Source: Ruegeria arenilitoris (lineage in GTDB: Bacteria; Pseudomonadota; Alphaproteobacteria; Rhodobacterales; Rhodobacteraceae). Taken from it: 64,000 nucleotides of DNA. The translations under genes and the position numbers were made by a program. Shown one piece after another: positions 45,277-55,569 of the stretch (its first letter is position 1; every line of letters begins with the position of its first letter). The DNA is taken from positions 1 through 64,000 of the forward strand of contig NZ_WPZQ01000004.1 of assembly GCF_013030265.1 (NCBI RefSeq), given 5' to 3'. The notes below the pieces were generated by a model, which was not told the origin of the DNA, did not search any database, and saw nothing but the letters and a program-made list of their open reading frames with translations.

Positions 45277-46314
45277 ATGGCTGACTTCTTTAACACCCCG
45301 GGCGGAATAGCCCTCATCATTCTGGCGCAAGTGCTTGCAGTTGTTGCGTTCGTGATGATCTCGCTGTTGTTCCTTGTTTACGGCGACCGCAAGATCTGGG
45401 CGGCGGTTCAGATGCGCCGGGGCCCGAACGTTGTGGGCGTCTACGGCCTGCTTCAATCGGTGGCTGACGCGCTGAAATATGTGGTCAAAGAAGTCGTCAT
45501 TCCTGCGGGTGCTGACCGAACGGTTTTTATCCTTGCACCGCTGACATCCTTCGTTCTGGCGATGATCGCCTGGGCTGTGATCCCATTCAATGACGGCTGG
45601 GTGCTGTCAGATATCAACGTCGCCATTCTTTATGTCTTCGCTGTATCATCGCTGGAAGTTTACGGCGTGATTATGGGTGGTTGGGCGTCGAACTCAAAGT
45701 ACCCGTTTCTCGGCTCTCTGCGCTCTGCCGCGCAGATGATCTCTTACGAGGTTTCGATTGGCCTGATCATTATCGGCGTGATCATCTCGACCGGATCGAT
45801 GAATTTCGGGCATATCGTCGAAGCGCAAGACGGCCGCTTTGGCTTCTTCAGCTGGTACTGGCTGCCGCATTTCCCGATGGTGTTCCTGTTCTTCATCTCG
45901 GCATTAGCCGAAACCAACCGTCCACCATTTGATTTGCCCGAGGCGGAATCGGAATTGGTTGCCGGTTATCAGGTCGAATACTCGGCCACGCCCTTCCTGC
46001 TGTTCATGGCCGGTGAATACATCGCGATCTTCCTGATGTGCGCACTCACCACGCTGCTGTTCTTCGGCGGCTGGCTGTCGCCGATCCCGGGCCTGCCTGA
46101 TGGCGTGCTGTGGATGGTTGCGAAGATGGCGTTCTTCTTCTTCCTCTTCGCGATGGTCAAGGCGATCACACCCCGCTACCGCTATGACCAGCTGATGCGT
46201 CTGGGTTGGAAAGTGTTCCTGCCATTCTCGCTGGCCTGGGTGGTCTTCGTGGCCTTTGCGGCGAAATTCGACTGGTTCTGGGGCGCATTCGCCCGTTGGA
46301 GCGTAGGAGGCTGA
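45277..46314 (+). CDS. nuoH: NADH-quinone oxidoreductase subunit H
   Basis: 345 residues, about eight helices; heel subunit of the membrane arm that builds the quinone channel. Landmarks: [70 protein letters not shown] (E-channel acidic cluster) and [15 protein letters not shown]. Spacer of 60 bp from nuoG without a gene. Confidence 0.96.
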   Translation: MADFFNTPGGIALIILAQVLAVVAFVMISLLFLVYGDRKIWAAVQMRRGPNVVGVYGLLQSVADALKYVVKEVVIPAGADRTVFILAPLTSFVLAMIAWAVIPFNDGWVLSDINVAILYVFAVSSLEVYGVIMGGWASNSKYPFLGSLRSAAQMISYEVSIGLIIIGVIISTGSMNFGHIVEAQDGRFGFFSWYWLPHFPMVFLFFISALAETNRPPFDLPEAESELVAGYQVEYSATPFLLFMAGEYIAIFLMCALTTLLFFGGWLSPIPGLPDGVLWMVAKMAFFFFLFAMVKAITPRYRYDQLMRLGWKVFLPFSLAWVVFVAFAAKFDWFWGAFARWSVGG

Positions 46315-46315
46315 T

Positions 46316-46810
46316 ATGACCCAAATCGACTATACCCGCGCTGCCAAGTACTTTCTGCTGCAGGACTTCTGGGTCGGCATGAAGCTGGGGCTGAAGTATT
46401 TCTTTGCCCCCAAAGCCACTGTGAACTACCCGCACGAAAAAGGCCCTCTGTCGCCGCGTTTCCGGGGGGAACACGCCCTGCGCCGCTATCCGAACGGCGA
46501 GGAGCGCTGCATCGCCTGCAAACTGTGCGAGGCGGTCTGCCCTGCACAAGCCATAACCATCGACGCCGAACCACGCGAGGACGGCAGCCGCCGCACCACG
46601 CGCTATGACATCGACATGACCAAGTGCATCTATTGTGGCTTCTGTCAGGAGGCCTGTCCGGTCGATGCCATTGTCGAAGGCCCGAATTTTGAATTCGCCA
46701 CCGAAACCCGGGAAGAACTGTTCTACGACAAGGAAAAGCTGTTGGAGAACGGCGAACGCTGGGAAGCCGAGATCGCCCGCAATCTGGAAATGGACGCGCC
46801 GTATCGCTGA
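46316..46810 (+). CDS. nuoI: NADH-quinone oxidoreductase subunit I
   Basis: 164 residues; 8Fe ferredoxin-like subunit with clusters N6a/N6b. Cys motifs are [16 protein letters not shown] and [35 protein letters not shown] precedes them. An amphipathic N-terminal helix anchors to the membrane arm. Starts 1 nt after nuoH. Its TGA shares a base with the next gene's ATG (TGATG). Confidence 0.96.
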   Translation: MTQIDYTRAAKYFLLQDFWVGMKLGLKYFFAPKATVNYPHEKGPLSPRFRGEHALRRYPNGEERCIACKLCEAVCPAQAITIDAEPREDGSRRTTRYDIDMTKCIYCGFCQEACPVDAIVEGPNFEFATETREELFYDKEKLLENGERWEAEIARNLEMDAPYR

Positions 46811-47499
46811 TGGGAACCTGGGGACCACATAGCTTTGAGAACGACACCGCGTCGGACTTGTTGGATCAGATTCGTGGTTTGGACCAGCCCGCCGATCAGG
46901 CCGAGGCCGTGCGTGAGCTTTTTGGTAACGTCTTTGCGATGGGTAACGAATACCTGGACGCTGATGAGGCGTCAGCAGCAGTGGCGGGGGCTGAAATCGT
47001 GGCCTCGGCGCTTGGGCATCCAAAGAATGGAACGGCAGCGCCCTTTGATCTCGCTGCTTCGATTAATTTCTATGAAGACACCGTTGGTATGGCGCTTGCA
47101 GCGGTCAGACGGGTGACGGCGGACGAGTCTGAACTGGTGGAACTGTGGGGCGAGACTGACGAAGCCGATACTTGGCGGGACAGTATCGCCGATCTCACAT
47201 CGCGACTGAATGCAGCTGCCGAAGCTAACAATCTGAATCCGGATTTCGATCCAGATGGACCTGATGCCGATCCTGAGATTGCTTTGCGTACCCAGGTCGA
47301 GCAGGTTTACGACGACATGATGTCCGAGATCGAGCGTATCGCGAACAGCGGTGCTGGGGATGCTCAGGTTGAAGTTCTGCGCCATCTCGTGCGCAAGATG
47401 AACCTGATCCACAAGGATATCACAAACATGCGGTACTTTGTTGTCGATAGCCTTGAGGCGTTGACTGACCGTATCGACGGTCTGGAGAAAAAGCTGTGA
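46810..47499 (+). CDS. DUF4259-like protein with C-terminal coiled-coil
   Basis: 229 residues. The N-terminus [21 protein letters not shown] is the DUF4259 hallmark (GxWG...F.ND.A.DW-like). The segment around ASALGHP...LAA continues the family pattern. The C-terminal 80 residues (QVEQVYDDMMSEIERI...LIHKDITNMRYFVVDSLEALTDRIDGLEKKL) look helical and coiled-coil. No signal or membrane segment, so cytoplasmic. Overlaps the nuoI stop by 1 bp and the next ATG by 1 bp. No known role in complex I. Confidence 0.65.
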   Translation: MGTWGPHSFENDTASDLLDQIRGLDQPADQAEAVRELFGNVFAMGNEYLDADEASAAVAGAEIVASALGHPKNGTAAPFDLAASINFYEDTVGMALAAVRRVTADESELVELWGETDEADTWRDSIADLTSRLNAAAEANNLNPDFDPDGPDADPEIALRTQVEQVYDDMMSEIERIANSGAGDAQVEVLRHLVRKMNLIHKDITNMRYFVVDSLEALTDRIDGLEKKL

Positions 47500-47906
47500 T
47501 GGCCGATGACAATAACCCATTCGCCGTGATGATGAAGCAAGCTCAGGACATGGCCAAGGCGATGAATCCGGCGATGGAGAATTTCTCGCCTAAAGGGTTC
47601 GAGGCGCTGTGGCCGACCATGCCGAAAGAAGTCATGGAGATGATGTTCGGCAACACCGTCAATAAGGACGGGCTGGATGCCAAGACCCGCTTGCTGCTGA
47701 CGTTGGCCGGGCTGACCTGTCAGGGCGCGCAAGCGGACTCGGCAGTGCGTCAGACTGTGCGCCACGCGTTGGAAGCTGGCGCCAAGAAACAAGAGATCGT
47801 GGAAACGATCGGTCAGATGTCGGTCTTCGCCGGCATTCCGGCCATGACCCGTGCGCTGGAATTGGCGCAAGAGGTCATGGGCGACAACGAGGATGAGGAT
47901 CAATGA
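47499..47906 (+). CDS. Carboxymuconolactone decarboxylase (AhpD-like) family protein
   Basis: 135 residues, all-helical CMD/AhpD fold: [56 protein letters not shown] single Cys replaces the CxxC of peroxidase-type AhpD, so redox cycling as in AhpD is not expected. Its ATG shares a base with the preceding stop, and its stop overlaps nuoJ (ATGA). Activity unknown; possibly a complex I-related accessory because of its tight position. Confidence 0.72.
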   Translation: MADDNNPFAVMMKQAQDMAKAMNPAMENFSPKGFEALWPTMPKEVMEMMFGNTVNKDGLDAKTRLLLTLAGLTCQGAQADSAVRQTVRHALEAGAKKQEIVETIGQMSVFAGIPAMTRALELAQEVMGDNEDEDQ

Positions 47907-48505
47907 CCGTCTTTGCCTTCTATCTGTTTGCCATAAGCGCCATCACCGGCGGGCTGTTCACAGTGATCAGCCGCCAGCCGGTGCACTCGGTGCTTTGGCT
48001 GATCCTGTCATTCCTGTCGGCAGCGGGGCTGTTCGTTCTGCTGGGGGCCGAGTTCGTGGCGATGCTGCTGATTATCGTCTACGTGGGCGCGGTCGCGGTC
48101 CTTTTCCTTTTCGTGGTGATGATGCTGGACGTGGACTTTGCCGAGCTCAAGGCCGAGATGGCGCGCTATATGCCATTGGCCCTGCTGATCGGTCTGGTCA
48201 TACTGATGCAGTTTGTCATGGCCTTTGGCGCATGGGACAGCGCGCAGGGCGCGGCGGCCAATCTGGCTCAGCCAACCCCGGCTGACCGCCACAACACCGA
48301 GGCGCTGGGTGTCATTCTTTACGATCAATACTTCCTTCTGTTCCAACTGGCGGGCCTGATCCTGCTGGTGGCGATGATCGGTGCGATTGTTTTGACGCTG
48401 CGCCACCGTCAGGACATCAAGCGTCAGGACATCGTCGGCCAGATGATGCGCGACCCGGCCAAGGCGATGGAACTGAAGGACGTGAAACCGGGGCAGGGAC
48501 TTTGA
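47903..48505 (+). CDS. nuoJ: NADH-quinone oxidoreductase subunit J
   Basis: 200 residues, five helices; membrane-arm subunit. Landmarks: [61 protein letters not shown], and the C-terminal helix [23 protein letters not shown]. Overlaps the previous gene by 4 bp. Confidence 0.95.
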   Translation: MTVFAFYLFAISAITGGLFTVISRQPVHSVLWLILSFLSAAGLFVLLGAEFVAMLLIIVYVGAVAVLFLFVVMMLDVDFAELKAEMARYMPLALLIGLVILMQFVMAFGAWDSAQGAAANLAQPTPADRHNTEALGVILYDQYFLLFQLAGLILLVAMIGAIVLTLRHRQDIKRQDIVGQMMRDPAKAMELKDVKPGQGL

Positions 48506-48509
48506 GAAG

Positions 48510-48815
48510 ATGATCGGACTTGAACACTATCTTACGGTCGCGGCGACGCTGTTCGTCATCGGCATCTTCGGTCTCTTCCTGAACCGCAAGAACGTCATCA
48601 TCCTGCTGATGAGCATCGAACTGATGCTGCTGGCGGTGAATATCAACCTTGTGGCGTTCTCAAGTTTCCTCGGCGATCTGGTCGGGCAGGTGTTTACGCT
48701 GTTCGTTTTGACCGTCGCAGCGGCTGAGGCGGCGATTGGTCTGGCCATTCTGGTCTGTTTCTTCCGCAACCGCGGCACCATCGCGGTTGAAGACGTCAAT
48801 ATGATGAAGGGGTAA
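48510..48815 (+). CDS. nuoK: NADH-quinone oxidoreductase subunit K
   Basis: 101 residues, three helices. Conserved membrane Glu in [20 protein letters not shown] and a second in [19 protein letters not shown] form part of the proton path. Size and sequence are fully typical. Starts 4 bp after nuoJ. Confidence 0.96.
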   Translation: MIGLEHYLTVAATLFVIGIFGLFLNRKNVIILLMSIELMLLAVNINLVAFSSFLGDLVGQVFTLFVLTVAAAEAAIGLAILVCFFRNRGTIAVEDVNMMKG

Positions 48816-48821
48816 GGGAAT

Positions 48822-50975
48822 ATGGAAACCACCATCCTCTTTGCCCCGCTGGTGGGCGCGCTGCTCTGCGGTTTCGGCTGGAAGTTCATTGGTGAGAAAG
48901 CCGCCATGTGGACCGCGACGGGCCTGCTGTTTCTGGCCTGTCTGCTGTCGTGGATCGTGTTCTTTACCTTTGACGGCGTGACCCAACAGATCGAAATCAT
49001 GCGCTGGATCGAGAGCGGATCGCTGTCGACAAGCTGGGCCATTCGTCTGGACCGTTTGACCGCGATCATGCTGATTGTTGTGACCACCGTTTCCGCGCTC
49101 GTGCACCTCTACTCCTTCGGCTACATGGATCACGACCCGCAATGGCGTGAGGGTGAGAGCTATAAGCCGCGCTTCTTTGCCTATCTGTCCTTCTTCACCT
49201 TCGCGATGCTGATGCTGGTGACGGCGGACAACTTGGTTCAGATGTTCTTTGGCTGGGAAGGCGTCGGCGTCGCGTCTTATCTGCTGATCGGGTTCTACTA
49301 TCGCAAGCCATCTGCAAACGCGGCCGCAATCAAGGCGTTTGTCGTCAACCGGGTCGGCGACTTTGGCTTTGCGCTGGGGATTTTCGCGCTGTTCTTCCTG
49401 ACGGACAGCATCAACTTCTCGGACATCTTTGCATCAGCGCCTGCACTTGCAGAAGAGAAGTTGCACTTCCTTTGGGGAGAGTGGACCGCGATTGAGGTGA
49501 TCTGCGTCCTGCTGTTCATCGGCGCGATGGGCAAATCTGCGCAGTTGATCCTGCACACCTGGTTGCCGGACGCGATGGAAGGCCCGACGCCTGTATCGGC
49601 GCTGATCCACGCTGCGACCATGGTTACTGCGGGTGTGTTCCTTGTTTGCCGGATGTCTCCGCTGTTCGAGTTCGCTCCGGGCGCGGCTGGTTTCGTGACC
49701 GTACTGGGCGCGACTACCGCATTCTTTGCGGCGACTGTCGGGCTGGTTCAGACCGACATCAAACGCGTGATTGCCTATTCGACCTGTTCGCAGTTGGGCT
49801 ACATGTTTGTTGCGGCTGGCGTCGGCATGTATTCGGCCGCGATGTTCCACCTATTCACCCACGCCTTCTTTAAGGCGTTGTTGTTCCTTGGCGCCGGTTC
49901 GGTAATCCACGCGATGCATCACGAGCAGGAGATGACCGAGTATGGCGGGTTGCGGAAAAAGATTCCTTATACCTTCTGGGCCATGATGATCGGGACACTC
50001 GCGATCACTGGCGTGGGCATTCCGCTAACGACAATCGGGTTCGCCGGGTTCCTGTCAAAAGATGCAATCATCGAGAGCGCATATGCAGGTGGTTCGGCTT
50101 ATGGCTTCTGGCTGTTGGTGATCGCGGCTGCGTTCACCTCGTTCTACAGCTGGCGCCTGATCTTCCTGACGTTCTATGGTGAGCCGCGTGGAGACAAGCA
50201 CACTCATGACCACGCGCACGAAAGTCCGATGGTTATGCTGGTGCCTTTGGGCGTGCTGTCTCTGGGTGCGGTTTTCGCCGGCATGATCTGGTACAGCAAC
50301 TTCTTTGGTCACGCAGACAAAGTTGGTAAGTTCTACGGCATTCCTGTTGCCGAAGCGTCAGAACATGCCGAAGCCGGTGATCATGGCAAGGCCGAAGGGC
50401 ACGGTGATGAAGCGGCACATGCCGACACCGGGCATGCAGATGATAGCCATGCCGATGACGCTGCGCATGGCGACAAGTATGCGAAAGAGGGCTATCACCA
50501 CTACGTATTCGCTGGTGAGCCGGGCGAGGGCGCGATCTATATCGCTCCTGACAACCATGTGCTGGATGACGCGCATGCGGCCCCGAAATGGGTAAAGGTT
50601 TCGCCGTTTGCCGCGATGCTGCTGGGCTTTGTCATCGCTTACTGGTTCTACATCAGGAATACTGCGTTGCCCGCGCGTCTGGCTGCAAACCAGCGTCCGC
50701 TGTACCTGTTCTTGCTGAACAAGTGGTATTTTGACGAAATCTACGATGCGGTCTTTGTCAAACCAACCGTTGCGTTGGGCCGTTTCCTGTGGAAGCGCGG
50801 CGATGGCAACGTGATCGATGGCTTCCTGAATGGAGTAGCAATGGGGGTTGTTCCCTTCTTTACCCGTCTCGCTGGCAAGGCGCAGACCGGGTACATCTTT
50901 ACTTACGCCTTCTGGATGGTTCTGGGCATCGCAGCCCTTGTCACCTGGATGTCGATCGGCGGAGGCGCACACTAA
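48822..50975 (+). CDS. nuoL: NADH-quinone oxidoreductase subunit L, with His-rich loop
   Basis: 717 residues; distal antiporter-like proton-pumping subunit. Landmarks: [54 protein letters not shown] (Lys and His of the channel), [16 protein letters not shown] and [16 protein letters not shown]. The C-terminus carries the long lateral helix region. Residues about 515-562 form an unusual loop of His, Asp, Ala and Gly ([16 protein letters not shown]..., nine His in about 50 residues) between late helices. Confidence 0.95.
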   Translation: METTILFAPLVGALLCGFGWKFIGEKAAMWTATGLLFLACLLSWIVFFTFDGVTQQIEIMRWIESGSLSTSWAIRLDRLTAIMLIVVTTVSALVHLYSFGYMDHDPQWREGESYKPRFFAYLSFFTFAMLMLVTADNLVQMFFGWEGVGVASYLLIGFYYRKPSANAAAIKAFVVNRVGDFGFALGIFALFFLTDSINFSDIFASAPALAEEKLHFLWGEWTAIEVICVLLFIGAMGKSAQLILHTWLPDAMEGPTPVSALIHAATMVTAGVFLVCRMSPLFEFAPGAAGFVTVLGATTAFFAATVGLVQTDIKRVIAYSTCSQLGYMFVAAGVGMYSAAMFHLFTHAFFKALLFLGAGSVIHAMHHEQEMTEYGGLRKKIPYTFWAMMIGTLAITGVGIPLTTIGFAGFLSKDAIIESAYAGGSAYGFWLLVIAAAFTSFYSWRLIFLTFYGEPRGDKHTHDHAHESPMVMLVPLGVLSLGAVFAGMIWYSNFFGHADKVGKFYGIPVAEASEHAEAGDHGKAEGHGDEAAHADTGHADDSHADDAAHGDKYAKEGYHHYVFAGEPGEGAIYIAPDNHVLDDAHAAPKWVKVSPFAAMLLGFVIAYWFYIRNTALPARLAANQRPLYLFLLNKWYFDEIYDAVFVKPTVALGRFLWKRGDGNVIDGFLNGVAMGVVPFFTRLAGKAQTGYIFTYAFWMVLGIAALVTWMSIGGGAH

Positions 50976-52516
50976 TGGATAATATCCTCTCCATTGTTAC
51001 GTTCATCCCCGCCATCGCGGCAGCGCTTATGGCGCTGTTCCTGCATGGGGATGACGAGGCGGCACAGAAAAACGCCAAGTGGATCGCGTTGCTGGCGACG
51101 ACAGTGACTTTCCTGGTCTCGATTGGGATCTACACGGACTTTGACCCCTCCAACACCGGCTTCCAGATGGTGGAAGAAGGCCAGTGGCTGATGGGGCTGA
51201 ACTACAAGATGGGTGTGGATGGTATCAGCGTCCTGTTCGTACTGCTGACCACCTTCATTATGCCATTGACCATTCTGGCCAGCTGGGAAGTGACCGATCG
51301 CGTCAAAGAGTACATGATCGCCTTCCTGCTGCTTGAAACGCTGATGCTGGGCGTATTCATGGCGCTGGACCTGGTGCTGTTCTACCTGTTCTTCGAGGCA
51401 GGTCTGATCCCGATGTTCCTGATCATCGGTATCTGGGGTGGCAAAGATCGTATCTATGCCAGCTTCAAGTTCTTCCTCTACACCTTCCTCGGCTCGGTAC
51501 TGATGCTGGTGGCGATGGTTGCGATGTACTCGGATGCGGGTACCACGGATATCGAGGCGCTGATGCACCATCAGTTCTCGTCCGAAGGCTTCAGTGTGCT
51601 GGGCATCTATGTGGTAGGTGGCCTGCAAACCCTGATGTTCCTCGCCTTCTTTGCCAGCTTTGCGGTGAAGATGCCGATGTGGCCGGTTCACACCTGGTTG
51701 CCGGATGCCCACGTGCAGGCGCCAACCGCGGGTTCGGTCGTGCTGGCGGCAATCCTGCTGAAAATGGGGGGCTATGGTTTCCTACGTTTCAGCCTTCCGA
51801 TGTTCCCGGTGGGATCGGCGGTCATGACGGATGTCGTGTTGTGGATGTCGGCGATCGCCGTGGTCTACACCTCGCTTGTCGCGCTGGTGCAGGAGGATAT
51901 GAAAAAGCTGATTGCCTACTCCTCGGTCGCGCATATGGGTTTTGTGACCATGGGTATTTTTGCAGCCAATCAGCAGGGTATCGATGGTGCAATCTTCCAG
52001 ATGCTCAGCCACGGTTTCATCTCAGCCGCGCTCTTCCTTTGTGTCGGTGTGATTTATGACCGGATGCACACGCGCGATATTGAGGCTTATGGCGGTCTGG
52101 TGATCCGGATGCCCGCCTATGCGCTGGTCTTTATGCTGTTCACCATGGCCAATGTTGGCTTGCCGGGTACCAGCGGGTTCATTGGCGAATTCCTGACATT
52201 GATGGGCACGTTCCAGGTTAACACCTGGGTCACCGCTGTCGCGGCGACGGGTGTTATTTTCTCGGCAGCATATGCGCTGTGGCTCTATCGGCGGGTGGTC
52301 TTTGGCGACCTGATCAAGGAAAGCCTCAAGTCGATCACCGATATGAGTTCGCGTGAGCGGCTGATCTTCGCGCCGCTGATCCTGATGACCATACTGCTTG
52401 GGGTATATCCATCTCTGGTTACGGATGTGATCGGGAACTCTACCGCAGCGCTGATTTCGAACTATGACACGGCTCTGGCCGCGGCTGAGGCCGCGACCCA
52501 GGTCGCCTCGCACTAA
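50975..52516 (+). CDS. nuoM: NADH-quinone oxidoreductase subunit M
   Basis: 513 residues; second antiporter-like subunit. Landmarks: [30 protein letters not shown]-like [30 protein letters not shown] with the conserved Glu, [34 protein letters not shown] and [15 protein letters not shown]. The ATG shares a base with the nuoL stop (TAATG). A longer frame upstream is only an extension into nuoL. Confidence 0.96.
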   Translation: MDNILSIVTFIPAIAAALMALFLHGDDEAAQKNAKWIALLATTVTFLVSIGIYTDFDPSNTGFQMVEEGQWLMGLNYKMGVDGISVLFVLLTTFIMPLTILASWEVTDRVKEYMIAFLLLETLMLGVFMALDLVLFYLFFEAGLIPMFLIIGIWGGKDRIYASFKFFLYTFLGSVLMLVAMVAMYSDAGTTDIEALMHHQFSSEGFSVLGIYVVGGLQTLMFLAFFASFAVKMPMWPVHTWLPDAHVQAPTAGSVVLAAILLKMGGYGFLRFSLPMFPVGSAVMTDVVLWMSAIAVVYTSLVALVQEDMKKLIAYSSVAHMGFVTMGIFAANQQGIDGAIFQMLSHGFISAALFLCVGVIYDRMHTRDIEAYGGLVIRMPAYALVFMLFTMANVGLPGTSGFIGEFLTLMGTFQVNTWVTAVAATGVIFSAAYALWLYRRVVFGDLIKESLKSITDMSSRERLIFAPLILMTILLGVYPSLVTDVIGNSTAALISNYDTALAAAEAATQVASH

Positions 52517-52531
52517 GGGAGCTTTGGAGAC

Positions 52532-53974
52532 ATGATCCAAGCTGATCTGAATGTAATCCTGCCAGAGATTGTTCTGGCGATCTATGCGATGGTGGCGCTG
52601 CTTGGGGCTGTCTATACAACCAAGGATGCGCTGGCGCCTGTTCTGGTCTGGACGACAGCGGGCCTTATGGCGCTGTTGTCCTTCTGGATCGTGACAAACG
52701 GTGCCGGTACACGTGTAGCTTTCAACGGCATGTTCGTCGATGACGGGTTCGCCCGGTTTGCGAAAGTGGCGATCCTGCTCTCTGCTGCGGCGGTTCTTGT
52801 GATGAGCCAAGACTATATGACCCGCCGCGATCTGCTGCGCTTTGAATATCCGTTGCTTGTGGCACTTGCAGCCGTTGGCATGATGATGATGGTCAGCGCA
52901 GGTGATCTGATGTCGCTCTACATGGGGCTGGAGCTGCAATCGCTGTCGCTCTACGTTGTTGCGGCATTGCGGCGCGATAGCGCGAAGTCGACCGAAGCGG
53001 GCCTGAAGTATTTTGTGCTGGGCGCACTCAGCTCGGGTCTGCTGCTGTATGGTGCGTCGCTGGTATATGGTTTCACCGGCACCACCCTGTTTTCGGGCAT
53101 CGTCCAGACGGTTCATCACGGCGAAGTGTCGTTGGGGCTGCTGTTCGGGTTGATCTTCCTGATTTCGGGCTTGGCCTTCAAAGTTTCGGCTGTTCCGTTC
53201 CACATGTGGACACCGGATGTGTATGAGGGATCGCCAACACCCATCACCGCTTTCTTTGCGACAGCACCCAAAGTGGCTGCAATGGCCCTGTTTGCACGCT
53301 TGCTGCATGACGCCTTTGGAGGTGTGGTGCAGGACTGGCAGCAGGTGATTGTGCTGTTGTCTGTATTGTCGATGCTGCTTGGCGCCGTTGCCGCAATTGG
53401 GCAGCGGGACATCAAGCGGCTGATGGCTTTCTCGTCGATTGCACATATGGGATACGCACTGATCGGTCTTGCTGCAGGAACCGAACTGGGGATCAAGGCG
53501 ATGCTGATGTATCTGGCGATTTACGTCACGATGAACATCGGTACGTTTGCCTTCATCCTGATGATGGAACGTGACGGGAAGCCGGTGACAGATATCGACG
53601 CGCTGCGCCAGTTCGCTAAACGTGATCCGGGCAAGGCTCTGGCGGTTCTGATCCTGATGTTCAGCCTCGCCGGTGTCCCGCCGATGCTGGGCTTTTTCGC
53701 CAAGTTCGGCGTCTGGCAGGCAGGTATCGATGCTGGTCTGACCGGATTGGTTATCGTTTCTGCAATTTCTTCGGTCATCGGTGCGTTCTACTATTTGCGG
53801 ATCGTTTTCTACATGTACTTCGGTGCTGAAAACGAAGACCCGATTGAAACCAATCCTTCTCCGGTCCTGTGGGTGGCTCTGATGGGATCAGCAGCGCTGA
53901 TGCTGATCGGTGTATTCTATCAGTTCGGTATCGAAGGGGCAGCTGCGGCTGCGGCGGTCACACTTGTCAACTAA
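52532..53974 (+). CDS. nuoN: NADH-quinone oxidoreductase subunit N
   Basis: 480 residues; third antiporter-like subunit, completing complex I. Landmarks: [23 protein letters not shown] (conserved Glu), [66 protein letters not shown] and [12 protein letters not shown] perfect-looking terminator follows the stop by about 25 bp, so the operon ends here. Confidence 0.96.
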   Translation: MIQADLNVILPEIVLAIYAMVALLGAVYTTKDALAPVLVWTTAGLMALLSFWIVTNGAGTRVAFNGMFVDDGFARFAKVAILLSAAAVLVMSQDYMTRRDLLRFEYPLLVALAAVGMMMMVSAGDLMSLYMGLELQSLSLYVVAALRRDSAKSTEAGLKYFVLGALSSGLLLYGASLVYGFTGTTLFSGIVQTVHHGEVSLGLLFGLIFLISGLAFKVSAVPFHMWTPDVYEGSPTPITAFFATAPKVAAMALFARLLHDAFGGVVQDWQQVIVLLSVLSMLLGAVAAIGQRDIKRLMAFSSIAHMGYALIGLAAGTELGIKAMLMYLAIYVTMNIGTFAFILMMERDGKPVTDIDALRQFAKRDPGKALAVLILMFSLAGVPPMLGFFAKFGVWQAGIDAGLTGLVIVSAISSVIGAFYYLRIVFYMYFGAENEDPIETNPSPVLWVALMGSAALMLIGVFYQFGIEGAAAAAAVTLVN

Positions 53975-53998
53975 AACGACCCAACTCAAGCAAAAGGG

Positions 53999-54025
53999 GG
54001 CTCGGTCAATGGACCGGGCCTTTTT
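53999..54025 (+). terminator. Intrinsic terminator of the nuo operon, immediately upstream of birA
   Basis: Arms ggctcggtc and gaccgggcc pair over 9 bp (one G-U) around loop AATG and are followed by TTTTT. The T-tract ends 3 nt before the birA GTG. Confidence 0.8.
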
Positions 54026-54028
54026 GAC

Positions 54029-54778
54029 GTGAACGACTGGCCAAGTGGATATGGGCTGCACGTTGTGCAGGAGGTGGACAGTACCCTGAACGAGGCTGCG
54101 CGTATTGCGCCCACTGCGCAGGGGCCAGTCTGGATCATGGCCCATCACCAGACGGCGGCGCGTGGTCGGCGGGGACGGGCATGGGCCAACCCCAAGGGAA
54201 ACCTGGCTGCAACATTGCTGCTACGTCCACAGGGCAACCCCGAGCAGGCTGCCCTTCGCAGCTTCGTTGCTGCACTTGCGTTGTTTGATGCATGCGTCGC
54301 TGTGACAGGTCGCGCCAGTGGTCTGTCGTTGAAATGGCCGAATGACGTCCTGCTGAATGGTGGCAAGCTGGCAGGAATTCTGCTGGAAAGCACCGGGCAG
54401 GGGCGAGGCGTCTCACATTTGTCGATCGGAATAGGGGTTAATCTGGCCGAAGCCCCGGGTGCGGACATGGTCGAGGCTGGGGCTGTCCGCCCGGTCTCAC
54501 TACTGTCGGAAACCGGTGCGCATGTTACGCACGAGGACTTTTTGACGGAACTTGCGGCTGCTTATGCCCGGTATGAGACGCAGTTTGTCACCTATGGTTT
54601 CGAACCAATACGGACCGCCTGGCTCTCGCGGGCGGCACGGTTGGGGGAGGTCATCACCGCACGTACCGCAGCGTCGGAAACGGTCGGGACCTTTGAAACG
54701 GTGGACGCAGGGGGCAACCTTGTCCTAAACACCGCCAAAGGCCGCGTCAGCATTCCCGCGGCGGATGTGTTTTTCTGA
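54029..54778 (+). CDS. birA: Biotin--[acetyl-CoA-carboxylase] ligase (no DNA-binding domain)
   Basis: 249 residues; makes biotinoyl-AMP and biotinylates carrier lysines such as K607 of MccA. Landmarks: EVDSTLNEAARI, HHQTAARGRRGRAWANPKGNL (biotin/ATP loop), LKWPNDVLLNGGKLAGILLE and IGIGVNL. It lacks the N-terminal winged helix of E. coli BirA, so it cannot be a repressor. The GTG start at 54029 fits the family N-terminus, but no Shine-Dalgarno is visible and a terminator hairpin occupies the expected leader. Confidence 0.9.
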   Translation: MNDWPSGYGLHVVQEVDSTLNEAARIAPTAQGPVWIMAHHQTAARGRRGRAWANPKGNLAATLLLRPQGNPEQAALRSFVAALALFDACVAVTGRASGLSLKWPNDVLLNGGKLAGILLESTGQGRGVSHLSIGIGVNLAEAPGADMVEAGAVRPVSLLSETGAHVTHEDFLTELAAAYARYETQFVTYGFEPIRTAWLSRAARLGEVITARTAASETVGTFETVDAGGNLVLNTAKGRVSIPAADVFF

Positions 54779-54789
54779 AAGGGGCGCAG

Positions 54790-55569
54790 ATGCTTCTGGC
54801 AATCGATTGCGGCAACACCAATACCGTTTTCTCGATCTGGGACGGCGAGACATTCCTGTGCACCCTGCGCACCTCGACGCACCACGCGCGCACTGCTGAT
54901 GCCTATTTCACGTGGTACTCCACGCTGGTCAAACACTATGGGATCGAAGCGGACATCACTGATGTGATCATTGCCTCGACCGTACCGCGTGTTGTGTTCA
55001 ACCTGCGCGTTTTCGCGGATCGTTTCTTTGGTTGTCGACCTCTGGTAGTCGGTAAACCCGAATGTCTGTTGCCGGTGAATCCCCGTATCGACGAAGGGAC
55101 AGTGCCAGGTCCGGACCGTTTGGCAAATGCCGCTGGTGCGTTTGATCGCCATGGCGGCAATGTGGTCGTGGTCGACTTTGGAACCGCCACGAATTTCGAC
55201 GTTGTTGCGGCGGATGGGGCGTATGTTGGTGGCATCATCGCACCGGGTGTGAACCTAAGCCTTGAGGCGCTGCACCAGGGGGCCGCTGCGTTGCCCCATA
55301 TCGACATCACCCGGCCGGAAAAAGTGATTGGCACAAATACGGTTGGCTGCATTCAGTCCGGCGTGTATTGGGGCTATTCCGGGCTGATTGAGGGACTGAT
55401 CTCCCGCATCAAGGCTGAATATGGAATGCCGATGAAAGTCGTTGGAACCGGTGGGCTGGCGCCTTTGTTCGATCAGGCCGACGTGGGGTTCGACGCAATC
55501 GAAGATGATCTGACGATGCACGGTCTGACCGTGATACATCGCTATAACAAGGATAATGGCTCGACATGA
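54790..55569 (+). CDS. coaX: Type III pantothenate kinase
   Basis: 259 residues; phosphorylates pantothenate, first step of CoA synthesis. ASKHA-fold motifs: LLAIDCGNTNTVFSIWDG (phosphate 1), GPDRLANAAGA, VVVDFGTATNFDVV (phosphate 2) and GGIIAPGVNLSLEAL. CoaX enzymes need a monovalent cation and resist CoA feedback. Its stop overlaps the RNase J start by 4 bp, forming birA-coaX-rnj, an order common in alphaproteobacteria. Confidence 0.94.
   Translation: MLLAIDCGNTNTVFSIWDGETFLCTLRTSTHHARTADAYFTWYSTLVKHYGIEADITDVIIASTVPRVVFNLRVFADRFFGCRPLVVGKPECLLPVNPRIDEGTVPGPDRLANAAGAFDRHGGNVVVVDFGTATNFDVVAADGAYVGGIIAPGVNLSLEALHQGAAALPHIDITRPEKVIGTNTVGCIQSGVYWGYSGLIEGLISRIKAEYGMPMKVVGTGGLAPLFDQADVGFDAIEDDLTMHGLTVIHRYNKDNGST

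Noticed and set aside
52022-53446. Minus-strand frame of 474 codons
   Set aside because: Antisense to nuoM and nuoN; rich in Arg, His and Gln as typical for shadow frames of membrane proteins.
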